A program made the translations under genes and the position numbers. DNA of 33,587 bases. It comes from a virus. The notes under the pieces are model-generated. The model was not told where the DNA came from. It saw only the letters and a list, made by a program, of their open reading frames with translations, and did no database searches. Of this stretch, positions 23,100 to 30,944 are shown piece after piece; position 1 is the stretch's first letter, and each line of letters starts with the position of its first letter. The stretch is taken from IMG/VR virus record IMGVR_UViG_3300025721_000002, positions 1 through 33,587 of that record; one strand, given 5' to 3'.

Positions 23100-23342
23100 T
23101 CATGCGTGGCTATTCCGAATCGTCTCAGCGCTAGGCTCCGGACGCACCTCCTTGTACGCTGCCTGTGCCGCCGCCTTGCGCCCCTCCTCAACACCGGCCA
23201 CATAACGAGCCAGCCGTTGCGCCCGTTCGCGCTTCGCCCGCGATCGTTCGAGATGCAAGCCGGCGAACACCAGGAGGTCGAAATACACAGCGAACGCGGA
23301 TAGTGCGGCGATGATCGTGAGAAAGTAGGCAATGAGTGTCAA
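23100..23342 (-). CDS. Single-pass membrane protein with basic coiled tail (80 aa)
   Basis: TTG start at 23340-23342, supported by GAGAGGACAGGCCC immediately upstream, which overlaps the preceding stop. An N-terminal hydrophobic helix (residues 2-28, TLIAYFLTIIAALSAFAVYF...) is followed by an Arg/Ala-rich helix (ERSRAKRERAQRLARYVAGVE). Membrane-anchored, most of the protein cytoplasmic by the positive-inside rule. Unusual place for a membrane protein, between the minor head and capsid genes. Role unknown. Confidence 0.55.
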   Translation of the reverse strand: MTLIAYFLTIIAALSAFAVYFDLLVFAGLHLERSRAKRERAQRLARYVAGVEEGRKAAAQAAYKEVRPEPSAETIRNSHA

Positions 23343-23354
23343 GGGCCTGTCCTC

Positions 23355-24206
23355 TCAAATGATACTCAGAGTCGGATCGACCGTAGCAGTGAAATCCATG
23401 ACAAGTCGACACAAACAGCCCACCGTTTCGGACGCCGGTAGGCGCGAATCGAGCGGACCGGGCGCCGCATACCCATTGACACTAAACATCTCCTCCCACG
23501 GGATGGTTGTGCCGTCCAACGCCACATGCGCGGGGCGTGGCCGGTACTGCCCCGGCTTCGTCTTGCCAACCATCATCCCGGTCGCATGCACCCACATCTT
23601 CCGCGTGCCAGGCACGGACGCCGCGACCTCGTTGCCTCGCTTCTGATAACCCAAGGAAAACGCCCGGCCCACCTCGGTGCGAGCTATCATCTCGGCGCGT
23701 GTCGCCACCTTGCCAAACACCGACGGGCTATCCAGATTACGACCAATGTTTTTCACCAATTCGCTGAACGACCGGCCGCCTAGCGACGCCAGTTGCAATT
23801 CCGTATTCATCCATTCCAGGGCATCGGCGGACAAGCCCTTGATTAGCTCGGCGCTGTAGCCTTGCACGATGCTGAGCGTCTGGGTCGAGATGCCCACGGT
23901 ACCGGTGCGCAGCCCGGCGGCGGCCAGCTCCGCGTCCACCACATCGTCGGAGATGTCCCACGCCAGTTGCTGGTAGCCACTGACCGTCGAAGCCAGTTGC
24001 GCCTCAAACTGCTGGGTCAACGTCTGTATCTCGATACGCAGCGCGCGGGTATCCGAGATCGTCAGGTCCGGCCGTTGCGCGATCCGCACCAGTACACGCT
24101 CGTGCAATTGGCCCAGCAGGTCGAGTACGCGGCGCACAGCGTCCGCATCGAGCTGTCCGGACTGGGCAACGAGCGCGTCAACACGCTCGGGGAACGTGAC
24201 AGACAT
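23355..24206 (-). CDS. Minor head/head morphogenesis protein (Mu gpF / SPP1 gp7-like, 283 aa)
   Basis: The helical N-terminal two thirds end at 'ARTEVGRAFSLGYQKRGNE', the hallmark 'i.rTE..ra' segment of the phage Mu F-like family. The C-terminal region shows the expected 'RPRPAHVALDGTTIPWEEMFSVNGYAAPGPLD' and 'ETVGCLCRLVM', where paired Cys normally read 'E.v.CRC'. These minor head proteins attach near the portal and assist capsid assembly or DNA ejection. ATG at 24204-24206 follows the portal stop directly (TAGATG). Confidence 0.88.
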   Translation of the reverse strand: MSVTFPERVDALVAQSGQLDADAVRRVLDLLGQLHERVLVRIAQRPDLTISDTRALRIEIQTLTQQFEAQLASTVSGYQQLAWDISDDVVDAELAAAGLRTGTVGISTQTLSIVQGYSAELIKGLSADALEWMNTELQLASLGGRSFSELVKNIGRNLDSPSVFGKVATRAEMIARTEVGRAFSLGYQKRGNEVAASVPGTRKMWVHATGMMVGKTKPGQYRPRPAHVALDGTTIPWEEMFSVNGYAAPGPLDSRLPASETVGCLCRLVMDFTATVDPTLSII

Positions 24207-25649
24207 CTACGCTACCCGCTCCTTGTCGCGCTTGCCGTTCGCCATTGCGCGTTCGATCTCGTTTGCCACCCGCTCCGGGACATCACCCTCCTTCTCGCGC
24301 TGTTCGGTCTGATTCGCGATCCTCTCGGCTTCTTCATCCGGGTCAATGTCCGGTCCGAGCTGTTGGGCAATGGCGCTAAAGATGGCGCGCGCGGTGGCCT
24401 TACTGGTGTACTCCTGCTGCTCGGCAATGACCAGCGCCTGCGTCACCTGCACGACAGTGGCCGCCAGTTGCGTCATGTCCGTCGTATCCATATCCGGAGC
24501 CACCACCTCAAAAGCCAGACGCGGGTCTATCATCTCGCCGGTCCGCTTGCCGTCCGCATTCTCGACGGCTACCTGTGCCGGGAGCGCGCCGTGGATAACG
24601 GCCTGGTCGACCACGTAGCGCAGCACGTCGCTCATAACCTGCTGCCAGTCGCGTTGCAGCCGTGACAACATTTTGATCGTTGGGGTTTCCATCACCGCGC
24701 CCACTGCGCGATTCACATCGCCGCCCGATCCAAACCAGTGCTCGGGAACGCCAACACTCCCGAGGATCAGCGTGTTGAGAACCCAGCCCATCAGCTCGGT
24801 CGCATCGTACGAATTGAGTTGCGGCGCTAGTGCCTGGTACGTCACATTCTCATTGTGGATTCGCGCGCTACCGGGACGCGGCGCGGAATAGTTTGGGTCT
24901 TGCGCGTAGCCCTTGAGGTCGTCCGGAGTTGCGCCATTGATCGTCACATCCCAGACAAACGCCCGCACCATCTGCGCTCGATCCACCTCGGAAAACGCCA
25001 TGGTATTGAGCGAGTCGAGAAAATCCGCCAGCGGGTAGAGCATTGAGATGCCGCGCAAACCGTCATCGTTGATCTTCAGAAACACACACTCGCCCTCAAG
25101 CCGACCGGACTCAGGCTGCTCGTTGATAACCGCCAGATTACGGCCCTCACGCTCGGTTGTCTCTGGCATGAGGATCACCGAGCGGACGATCTCCCAGTTG
25201 AGCGGGTCCGGACGCACCTCCTTGACCATGCGGCTGGGAATCATGCCCCAACGCACCGCGCCATCCACCTCGTTGACCCCGGCAGGCATGACGATCTCAC
25301 CATCGCGCAGGCGCAGGCGAAACATCCTCGGGCCGCGTGCGTCCCAATCGTTCACCGGGTCGTCCCAATGATCGCGTAGTAATTTCTCAACCTCAGCATT
25401 ACGGCACGTGATCTGTACTCCCTCGGCAAAGACGAAATCTGTCAAGAGGTCCATGATGCGTTTAGCAACCGGGTTGGAGCGGTCCAGATGCGCGGCGATT
25501 TTGAGCATCCTGTCGTGCTGATGCTGTGGCAGGTCGGATGTAGCCCGGCTGGTAAGCGGCCGATACAGGTAGTCGTCGCTATCAATCATGATCGATTCGG
25601 CCAGCGGTGCAAACCCGAACCAGCCCCTGATGGTGTCCCATGTACTCAT
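24207..25649 (-). CDS. Portal protein (480 aa)
   Basis: Length and order (terminase, portal, minor head) fit. 'HLDRSNPVAKRIMDLLTDFVFAEGVQITC' is the typical N-terminal portal region. 'LLRDHWDDPVNDWD', 'RDGEIVMPAGVNE', 'NSYDATELMGWVLNTLILGSVGVPEHWFGSGGDVNRAVG' and 'METPTIKMLSRLQRDWQQVMSDVL' follow the SPP1-like/DUF935-type portal pattern of clip, wing and stem. The C-terminal Glu-rich tail is likely disordered. The portal dodecamer forms the DNA channel at the capsid vertex. The start overlaps the terminase stop (ATGA at 25646-25649). Confidence 0.9.
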   Translation of the reverse strand: MSTWDTIRGWFGFAPLAESIMIDSDDYLYRPLTSRATSDLPQHQHDRMLKIAAHLDRSNPVAKRIMDLLTDFVFAEGVQITCRNAEVEKLLRDHWDDPVNDWDARGPRMFRLRLRDGEIVMPAGVNEVDGAVRWGMIPSRMVKEVRPDPLNWEIVRSVILMPETTEREGRNLAVINEQPESGRLEGECVFLKINDDGLRGISMLYPLADFLDSLNTMAFSEVDRAQMVRAFVWDVTINGATPDDLKGYAQDPNYSAPRPGSARIHNENVTYQALAPQLNSYDATELMGWVLNTLILGSVGVPEHWFGSGGDVNRAVGAVMETPTIKMLSRLQRDWQQVMSDVLRYVVDQAVIHGALPAQVAVENADGKRTGEMIDPRLAFEVVAPDMDTTDMTQLAATVVQVTQALVIAEQQEYTSKATARAIFSAIAQQLGPDIDPDEEAERIANQTEQREKEGDVPERVANEIERAMANGKRDKERVA

Positions 25650-26905
25650 GTCCAGAGTGCTCCTGTCCTGCTAGGCGCGTAGGTGTCACGGGTATCCGAG
25701 GAAATAGCAACCGACGCGGCGGGTGGCACGCTTGCCGCCTGCCATGCCAGCGCCAGCGCCATCACGCAATCGTCATGTTGTCCTCGGGGCGCGTTGTAAC
25801 GCAACAAACCGGACGGCAATCGTTCGGATTCGTAGGCCTGCAATTCGTTGATGAGGATCGGGTCATTGACTATTTTTAGGTCGCCCCGCTCAAACGCCAG
25901 CGCCAGCGCGTCAATGGCCACAGCTTTGGTTGCGTTCGTCGTCTGGAACGGAATCATGTGTATCCCCGAACGTTGAAGCTGCTCGATAAGTGGCTCGCCG
26001 ATGCTGTTGCGCTCGGGGATAACAACGGACGGGTTAAAGCGGCTATGCAGCGCCGAGAGACGCCCTAACTGAATCTGGTAGTCGATCTGGTTGAACCGAT
26101 CCATGTAGACCAGCTCGCGTGTGTTCACGTCTATCACCGCGATAACCGTCCAGTCCTGCGTTTTGCCCCAATCAACGCCGAACACGTACTGGTGCCCTGG
26201 CAAAGGCGCTTCCTGTGGCTCGGCGGTAGCAGCCTCCCGCACCCGGCGGAAGACTCCCGCACCATCTTCGATAAATACCGCCATGTACTCCTGTAGGTAG
26301 GCACGTTCGGGTAGTTCAAGACGCGCCGCCTCAATCTCAGCAGGATTGATGAACGGGTTTGCGGCTGTTGTCATAGACCAGCTCATCCACTCAGGGTAGG
26401 TGTTGTCCTGGCCACGCTGGTAGAGCGTCCAGTAATAATTACGGCCCCTGGGTGTGGACAGGAACCACGCATCACCCTCATAGTCGGTCAGAGTTGGCCG
26501 GAGAACTTCAGTCCACGCCTGTTCCAGTGCGCGGATCATGGCCGCCTCGTCGATGACCACCCGCTTGTACCGGCGGCCGCGAGCCACGTCCGGCGTATCC
26601 AACGACCAGAAGTCGATCTGGCCGCCGGTTAGCAGCTCAATGCGCTTGTCTTGTTCGGAGATCGTCCTGATAATTGGCCGCAGGATGCGCTTGGCATCCC
26701 GCCAGACTTCGGACAGCATTTTATATGTCGGACTGAACCAACCCACTGGGTAGCCTTGCAACATCTGCTCTACGGCGCGGTCAATGCCGAGCGTGGTTTT
26801 TCCTGCTCTTCGGCCTAAGTTCACAACATTGAATCTGCGAGATTCCGCAATGACCCGCCTCTGCCCAGCGTGCGGATTGGGCAGGTTAATCGTCAACGTT
26901 GTCAT
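25646..26905 (-). CDS. Terminase large subunit (419 aa)
   Basis: ATPase domain: Walker A GRRAGKTT at residues 31-38, Walker B VVIDEAAM with DE at 119-120, and coupling motif 'WFLSTPRG' at about 148-154. The nuclease domain begins with the first acidic strand, 'YVFGVDWGKTQDWTVIAVID', includes 'SVVIPERNSIG', and ends near 'QHDDCVMALALAW', giving the three expected acidic positions of an RNase H fold. It cuts concatemeric DNA and pumps it through the portal. The start overlaps the small subunit gene by 20 nt. Confidence 0.95.
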   Translation of the reverse strand: MTTLTINLPNPHAGQRRVIAESRRFNVVNLGRRAGKTTLGIDRAVEQMLQGYPVGWFSPTYKMLSEVWRDAKRILRPIIRTISEQDKRIELLTGGQIDFWSLDTPDVARGRRYKRVVIDEAAMIRALEQAWTEVLRPTLTDYEGDAWFLSTPRGRNYYWTLYQRGQDNTYPEWMSWSMTTAANPFINPAEIEAARLELPERAYLQEYMAVFIEDGAGVFRRVREAATAEPQEAPLPGHQYVFGVDWGKTQDWTVIAVIDVNTRELVYMDRFNQIDYQIQLGRLSALHSRFNPSVVIPERNSIGEPLIEQLQRSGIHMIPFQTTNATKAVAIDALALAFERGDLKIVNDPILINELQAYESERLPSGLLRYNAPRGQHDDCVMALALAWQAASVPPAASVAISSDTRDTYAPSRTGALWT

Positions 26906-27215
26906 ACACCACCCGTATCGTTATGTCGCCAGCATGCTCGATGTGGTCGCTATAGCCACGGTTCTTGGCTTGAGTCTTGAGGTAGAACTGAATAGACCAC
27001 GGTTCGCCTTTCTGGATCGCCTGCGCCAGTTTCAGCTCGGCAGTATCGCCCATCTTGCCGCGTTCGGCTTCGAGTATCGCGCGTACGGACGGCTTGTCTG
27101 CTATGCGCTTCTTGATAGTATCTGGCTTGCACCCAAGCCGCGCTGCGGCAACGTACACCATGCCTTTGGTGGCAATGAGGGCGTCGGTGATTTGTTTATC
27201 TGTGTAACTAGGCAT
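26886..27215 (-). CDS. Terminase small subunit-like DNA-binding protein (109 aa)
   Basis: ATG at 27213-27215 is chosen because it overlaps the methyltransferase stop (TGATG); a GTG one codon earlier is possible. An HTH at residues 5-40 ('DKQITDALIATKGMVYVAAARLGCKPDTIKKRI') has the usual small-terminase pattern of an AT-hook-like 'G....AA..LG....ti...i'. 'ELKLAQAIQKGEPWSIQFYLKTQAKNRGYSDH' is typical of the C-terminal part of these proteins. It would recognise the packaging site and load the large subunit. The gene order supports the call. Confidence 0.8.
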   Translation of the reverse strand: MPSYTDKQITDALIATKGMVYVAAARLGCKPDTIKKRIADKPSVRAILEAERGKMGDTAELKLAQAIQKGEPWSIQFYLKTQAKNRGYSDHIEHAGDITIRVVYDNVDD

Positions 27216-28462
27216 CACAAACCGCCACTACCGCCGCTTTGATGATCTGACACAAGCAGCGGTGTGAGCCCCATACCTGACATACGCTCCAACGCGACGG
27301 CGACATATTTGGGTTCGATCTCCATGCCGTAGCAGACGCGGCCGGTTTGCTCGGCGGCCACCATCGTTGTGCCGGAGCCGAGGAAGGGGTCGTACACGCT
27401 CGCACCCTCAGGACACACACGCCGAACAAGGTCACTAATGACGGTCATCGGCTTGATACTTCCGTGCCATCCGGCGATATCGACCTTGTTCGCGTTATCC
27501 CAATTAGCGGTGTAGCAGTCGTGGGCAAAAGGGTGAATGTCCACCCATTGTCCTGTTCCAACTGTTGACACTAAAATGGCTTCGCTTTTCAGAATCCAAC
27601 CCCTCCAGGGGAACGTAATATCGTTTGGCTTGTACATCCAAAGCATGCGTTCAAAATGATGAGCATAAGAACGGATAGCGTCTAACCATTCAGGGAACAT
27701 GCGACTCGACTGAAACGCAACAATCACCGCGTTCTCAACGGGTAGATTGCGAACAACGCCCTCGAATAGGACATGGAGACCTTCAGGGTCGTCGTTCGGT
27801 ACTCCATCACGGTTTATGCCGTAAGGCGGGTCAGTAACGACAGCATCCGCCTTTGCACCGTCCATCAACCGCGCCACGTCCTCCGCGCTCGTGCTATCGC
27901 CACACAACAGCCGGTGCGCCTTGCCGGACACGGTTAACGATGGTATCTCCCACAGCTGGCCCACAACGCAGCCCCACGCCTCACGCAGTTCGTCGGCGCG
28001 ATCGACCTGTGCGCCAGGGTCTTCGACCTTCTCTGGTTCGCTATACAGACCGTTAGCCTCTGCCAGCTCCGCAAGCATCTGCTGTACCGCCGCGTCGCCG
28101 GTCGAGATGTCCCTGAGCAATTCATCCAGCTTCGCGGTGTCCGTTGCGGCCATAGCGGACAACGGGTCAAGCGTCGCCAGAATCAACGCCTCTTCGGCCT
28201 CGTCGAGGTCAACATAGGTGACAGGTATCGTCGGCTCGTTGCGTTGCAGGGCAAGGGAGACTCTGAGGTGACCGTCAATAAGTGCCTGGTTGCGCTGATT
28301 AACGATGACACGCTGCACCCAGCCGACCTCGTTCAGCACGCCGGCTAATGCGTCTTGTTGCGCCTTGGGATGGATGCGCCAGTTCCGGGCGTTGGCCATG
28401 AGCTGGTCCGGCGCTTCTTCGCCTTCGCCTGTGATGCGGTTTTGCCATACTGCTAGTGCCAT
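27215..28462 (-). CDS. ParB-like nuclease domain fused to DNA methyltransferase (415 aa)
   Basis: ATG at 28460-28462 chosen; a TTG three codons earlier is also open. Residues 20-100 are a ParB/Srx-like domain ('NWRIHPKAQQDALAGVLNEVGWVQRVIVN' and the signature LIDGHLR at 61-67). After a helical linker, DPPY is at about 211-214 and the SAM motif DPFLGSGT at about 358-365, the beta-class order. This two-part architecture is widespread in phages ahead of terminase genes. It would methylate adenine or cytosine amines; the ParB-like part may guide it or bind a nucleotide. Preceded by a hairpin (28492-28538) and coupled to the small terminase. Confidence 0.9.
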   Translation of the reverse strand: MALAVWQNRITGEGEEAPDQLMANARNWRIHPKAQQDALAGVLNEVGWVQRVIVNQRNQALIDGHLRVSLALQRNEPTIPVTYVDLDEAEEALILATLDPLSAMAATDTAKLDELLRDISTGDAAVQQMLAELAEANGLYSEPEKVEDPGAQVDRADELREAWGCVVGQLWEIPSLTVSGKAHRLLCGDSTSAEDVARLMDGAKADAVVTDPPYGINRDGVPNDDPEGLHVLFEGVVRNLPVENAVIVAFQSSRMFPEWLDAIRSYAHHFERMLWMYKPNDITFPWRGWILKSEAILVSTVGTGQWVDIHPFAHDCYTANWDNANKVDIAGWHGSIKPMTVISDLVRRVCPEGASVYDPFLGSGTTMVAAEQTGRVCYGMEIEPKYVAVALERMSGMGLTPLLVSDHQSGGSGGL

Positions 28463-28491
28463 GCCGCTCAATCCAGATTCTTAACCACGCG

Positions 28492-28538
28492 AAAATGCCC
28501 GGCGGCGATGTGCTTCCACATTGCAAAACAGCCGGGCA
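28492..28538 (-). terminator. Two-tier hairpin with T-run upstream of the packaging genes
   Basis: On the minus strand TGCCCGGC (28538-28531) pairs with GCCGGGCA (28503-28496), followed at once by TTTT (28495-28492). The 27-nt loop itself contains ATGTG/CACAT closing a GAAG tetraloop. It lies in the 124-nt gap between the early gene set and the ParB-methyltransferase gene. Reads as an intrinsic terminator or an attenuator leader. The TTTT is short for a strong terminator. Confidence 0.6.
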
Positions 28539-28586
28539 ACCCCATACAGGATAGATTATGTCAGTTAAGTGTACATCTATGCCCTA

Positions 28587-28775
28587 TCACGCTGCCAATC
28601 GTAGCGGCCACCAGAGACGCTTATGGCAGTGTCCGCACTCCATGCGCATCCTGCCCTGTTCGACGTAGACACGCACGCCATCCAGCGGGTAGACGCCAGT
28701 CGGGGTGGCACGCGCTAAGGGCTCTCCACACTGCCGGCACGTCAACAGTTTCGGCGTGTCGTCAGGCCGCTCCAC
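28587..28775 (-). CDS. Zinc-ribbon protein, Com-like (62 aa)
   Basis: GTG at 28773-28775 is preceded by GAGGAGGCGTT, a near-perfect ribosome binding site. CRQC (about residues 13-16) and CGHCHK (about 47-52) give a four-Cys zinc ribbon; the second half 'VEQGRMRMECGHCHKRLWW' resembles the ending of Mu Com-like proteins. Com binds mRNA and allows translation of a DNA-modification gene in Mu. Here the next gene downstream is a DNA methyltransferase, which makes the comparison attractive but unproven. Confidence 0.65.
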   Translation of the reverse strand: MERPDDTPKLLTCRQCGEPLARATPTGVYPLDGVRVYVEQGRMRMECGHCHKRLWWPLRLAA

Positions 28776-28790
28776 AACGCCTCCTCAGTC

Positions 28791-29024
28791 TCACCTACTC
28801 TCGTCATCGGCACGGTCTTCCAGGCTGTCCCATTCCACCTGCTCCGACAGAATGTCAATTTGTCCAAGATACCGAAACCCATCCTTTTCAGTGCCACGAA
28901 TAACGATATTGCCGGTTGCCGTCCCCGCATGGACACGATACTCGTCGGGGATATCCTGCAATAGCGTCCTCAACTGACCGGCACTCATGTCCTTCCACCA
29001 AAACGCATCAAACCGGGCTGCCAT
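28791..29024 (-). CDS. Hypothetical protein (77 aa)
   Basis: Start placed at ATG 29022-29024 (MAARFDAFWWKDMSAG), 7 nt after the preceding stop and behind AGGGAGA; an upstream in-frame start at 29084 would lie wholly inside the preceding gene. Sequence 'LRTLLQDIPDEYRVHAG' followed by acidic strands resembles the small phage proteins with an 'L...L...PD...V' motif. No catalytic residues seen. Function unknown. Confidence 0.6.
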   Translation of the reverse strand: MAARFDAFWWKDMSAGQLRTLLQDIPDEYRVHAGTATGNIVIRGTEKDGFRYLGQIDILSEQVEWDSLEDRADDESR

Positions 29025-29031
29025 ATTCTCC

Positions 29032-29232
29032 CTATCCCTTCTCCCGTTCGGCGAGCATGTCAAGCGCCAATTCGAAGCGCGCAATCAAGAGCAACACCTC
29101 ACTCGGGTCTATCCTCCCCTTGAGCGTCTTGCGTGTCATGTCCGCACACGTTCCGTAACCATCCCGTACGAATTCCTCAATATCTTTCGCACTCACATTA
29201 GCCAAAATCGTTGTAGAGTCCGTAGCATTCAC
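29032..29232 (-). CDS. Hypothetical helical protein (66 aa)
   Basis: GTG start at 29230-29232 overlaps the upstream stop as GTGA and follows GGGTGGGA. Predominantly helical and acidic: 'SAKDIEEFVRDGYGTCADMTRK' and 'SEVLLLIARFELALDMLAERE'. No motif recognised. Part of the tightly coupled early operon. Confidence 0.6.
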   Translation of the reverse strand: MNATDSTTILANVSAKDIEEFVRDGYGTCADMTRKTLKGRIDPSEVLLLIARFELALDMLAEREKG

Positions 29233-29429
29233 ACTCCCACCCGTCCTTTCTCCCCAAGTCGCTCCCGGCGCACCTGGGCGTACTCACTCGTCATGTCAGC
29301 CTCTAACCGCCGGAGCTCCGCCACAAGACTTGCCAGTTGCGTCCAGCCGAGGGCGTCGTCATTCAGAGCCGTATAGATTGCCTGGCGGCGTGTGGCGAGG
29401 CTGTGGATGCGTGGCGGGTTACTCAACAT
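29229..29429 (-). CDS. Hypothetical helical protein (66 aa)
   Basis: ATG at 29427-29429, overlapping the preceding stop by 11 nt. Basic and helical: 'ATRRQAIYTALNDDALGWTQLASLVAELRRLEADM' followed by 'AQVRRERLGEK'. The Trp-centred helix pair suggests a small interaction domain, perhaps nucleic-acid binding. No family recognised. Its stop overlaps the next start (GTGA). Confidence 0.6.
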   Translation of the reverse strand: MLSNPPRIHSLATRRQAIYTALNDDALGWTQLASLVAELRRLEADMTSEYAQVRRERLGEKGRVGV

Positions 29430-29649
29430 ATGCGACTCGCTGATTCATTGCGACCTCCAGAAAAAACTCCCTGAACCTTTCGGCCTCATCCTCATCCCGA
29501 AAATAGGCAACCGGGCGGGCGTATCCTGGACGAACGCGCATCAGCGCCGTGCTCTTGCGGCCCGGCACACTGCCGATTTCGTAGCCCCACTCCCCGAGAT
29601 GGTCGTGTTTGGTGATCCGGTTGTAATGCCCTTCGGTATCGTCACTCAC
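29419..29649 (-). CDS. Hypothetical protein (76 aa)
   Basis: Start at GTG 29647-29649 because it overlaps the RusA stop as GTGA; a GTG two codons earlier is also in frame. Small alpha/beta protein: 'LGEWGYEIGSVPGRKSTALMRVRPGYARPVAYFRDEDEAERFREFFLEV'. The strand pair followed by an acidic helix (DEDEAERFREFF) resembles a compact ferredoxin-like half. Family unknown. Confidence 0.6.
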   Translation of the reverse strand: MSDDTEGHYNRITKHDHLGEWGYEIGSVPGRKSTALMRVRPGYARPVAYFRDEDEAERFREFFLEVAMNQRVAYVE

Positions 29650-30101
29650 GCCCACGGCCTCTCATCATCCTGCCCTGATAGCAGCGCCAATATGTCGTCC
29701 TGATCCTCAATTGCCCATGGTTCGACTGAGATGACCGTGCCCTCGCCTCCGGGAACACCGCCGACTGACACGACCTCGATTGACGCAAACACCACCTGCT
29801 GGTCGTCACGGTACGCAATCGCGTTGAGTCCATCCTCACAGGCTTTCAGCACATTCGACACATCCCAGCGGCGCTTCTCCGGCGCGTTCAGCATCACGAC
29901 CACCGTCACGCGCACGGGACCATCGACCGGCACAGCCCCGGCCTCTTTCGCGGCCCAGCCGACGGCGGCCTTGAATGCCAGGTAACGGTCCATTGCGGCG
30001 CGTTTAGGATGGTCGCGCACGAACTTGCCGCGACCTGTCATTCTGACTGCCGGGGCCGGTGGCCCAAACACCGCGAAACGTAATTGGCTACTGCTCTTCA
30101 T
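29646..30101 (-). CDS. RusA-type Holliday junction resolvase (151 aa)
   Basis: ATG at 30099-30101 chosen because it overlaps the upstream stop (ATGA) like its neighbours; a second ATG 12 nt earlier is open. RusA signature: 'FGPPAPAVRMTGRG', then 'RRWDVSNVLKACEDGLNAIAYRDDQQV' with catalytic acidic residues at D80, D90 and D99/D100. The protein would act as a dimer, cutting four-way junctions that arise during phage replication or recombination, before packaging. Length is slightly above the usual 120-140. Confidence 0.88.
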   Translation of the reverse strand: MKSSSQLRFAVFGPPAPAVRMTGRGKFVRDHPKRAAMDRYLAFKAAVGWAAKEAGAVPVDGPVRVTVVVMLNAPEKRRWDVSNVLKACEDGLNAIAYRDDQQVVFASIEVVSVGGVPGGEGTVISVEPWAIEDQDDILALLSGQDDERPWA

Positions 30102-30316
30102 AACGCCATCCATTCGTGGTCCATAAACCAGTAGGCCTGCCGTGGGTATTCCGGGTTATCCTCCGCCGAAAACACTATCCCAGCGCCACGGCGGCCATCC
30201 TTAACGGGCCTGCTGAGGTACTTGATAATCCCGATCTTGCCGTGGAACTCCGTGTTTATGGCAGTGATGCGGACGCGGGAGCCGACAGCCAGCGGAGTCT
30301 CGGTCTTCTGGTTCAT
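30098..30316 (-). CDS. Small KOW/SH3-like protein (72 aa)
   Basis: ATG 30314-30316 overlaps the upstream stop (ATGA). 'LAVGSRVRITAINTEFHGKIGIIKYLSRP' is a KOW-like beta turn (V..G..V.i......G..G.i), followed by 'RGAGIVFSAEDNPEYPRQAYWFMDHEWMAL'. Such small barrels bind nucleic acid or protein. Specific role unknown. Confidence 0.6.
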   Translation of the reverse strand: MNQKTETPLAVGSRVRITAINTEFHGKIGIIKYLSRPVKDGRRGAGIVFSAEDNPEYPRQAYWFMDHEWMAL

Positions 30317-30618
30317 GGCGTTGATTCTCCTAGCCCGACCAGCATCACCCGGCCGCCGGTCACGATAACGGTACAGGCCATCCCAGTAGGAATCATCCCG
30401 GCAGCGGCGTACAGACCAACGCGCTCCACGTCCGACAGTTGCAGCGCGGAGGCGATGCCGGTGACCATCTCGCGAGCGTCAATCAACCCGTAGCCCTCAT
30501 CATCCTCTAAGTCCAGTTTGAAGACCTCCCGCAGTGCGTTCATCAACCGCATAATGCGCAGTTCCTTGTGAAGGATCACCTCACGTAACCGATCGTTTTC
30601 CTCTGTCATGGCGCTCAT
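30313..30618 (-). CDS. Hypothetical protein, paralogue A of a tandem pair (101 aa)
   Basis: The N-terminal coiled helix (MSAMTEENDRLREVILHKEL) is followed by 'RIMRLMNALREVFKLDLEDDEGYGLID', which is shared with the gene immediately upstream. The C-terminal half ('ALQLSDVERVGLYAAAGMIPTGMACTVIVTGG') is not shared and looks like a small alpha/beta domain. ATGA overlaps on both sides. No function known; the shared block is described as a DNA repeat. Confidence 0.65.
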   Translation of the reverse strand: MSAMTEENDRLREVILHKELRIMRLMNALREVFKLDLEDDEGYGLIDAREMVTGIASALQLSDVERVGLYAAAGMIPTGMACTVIVTGGRVMLVGLGESTP

Positions 30619-30774
30619 TCTCCGGCCTCCTCATTCAGGGCGGCGCGGGCGAGTTCGGCAATCAACCCGTAGCCCTCGTCATCCTCTAAGTCCAGTTGGC
30701 CGATCTCTCGCAGTACGTCACTCAACCGCATAATGCGGCGATCCTTGTGACGGTGCGTCTTACGTAACCGATCG
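30482..30774 (-). repeat. Imperfect 114-bp direct repeat in two adjacent genes
   Basis: Bases 30482-30595 and 30661-30774 align without gaps at an offset of 179 bp, roughly 80-85% identical by eye, beginning ATCAACCCGTAGCCCTC in both. They encode the shared 'RIMRL...LREV..LDLEDDEGYGLI' block in both genes, so this is a partial gene duplication. Confidence 0.85.
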
Positions 30775-30944
30775 ACTCTGGCCTGTGCATCGGCCAGCAT
30801 GGTGTGCAGACGGTTGACCTCACCTAGCAGCCAGTACAAATCGTCCTTGCCCAGCAGCGAGACGATTCCGTCTCCACGGTTTGCTAACTGTTTGCATATG
30901 GCTGCCAGCCGTTTTGTACGGTCTGTGGCGGCATGGTTTATCAT
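30615..30944 (-). CDS. Hypothetical coiled-coil protein, paralogue B of a tandem pair (109 aa)
   Basis: Longer N-terminal helical region (TDRTKRLAAICKQLANRGDG, then LYWLLGEVNRLHTMLADAQARVDRLR), then 'RIMRLSDVLREIGQLDLEDDEGYGLIAELARAALNEE'. The last block is shared with the downstream gene. Probably a coiled-coil dimer. ATGA overlaps join it to both neighbours. Confidence 0.65.
   Translation of the reverse strand: MINHAATDRTKRLAAICKQLANRGDGIVSLLGKDDLYWLLGEVNRLHTMLADAQARVDRLRKTHRHKDRRIMRLSDVLREIGQLDLEDDEGYGLIAELARAALNEEAGE

Noticed and set aside
23862-24665. Plus-strand 267-codon frame opposite the minor head and portal genes
   Set aside because: Arg/His/Leu-rich shadow spanning two real genes and their junction; no domain seen.
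28540-28620. Promoter TTGGCA ... TACACT upstream of the ParB-methyltransferase gene
   Set aside because: Spacing is 19 nt with a non-consensus -35; not strong enough to list as a feature.
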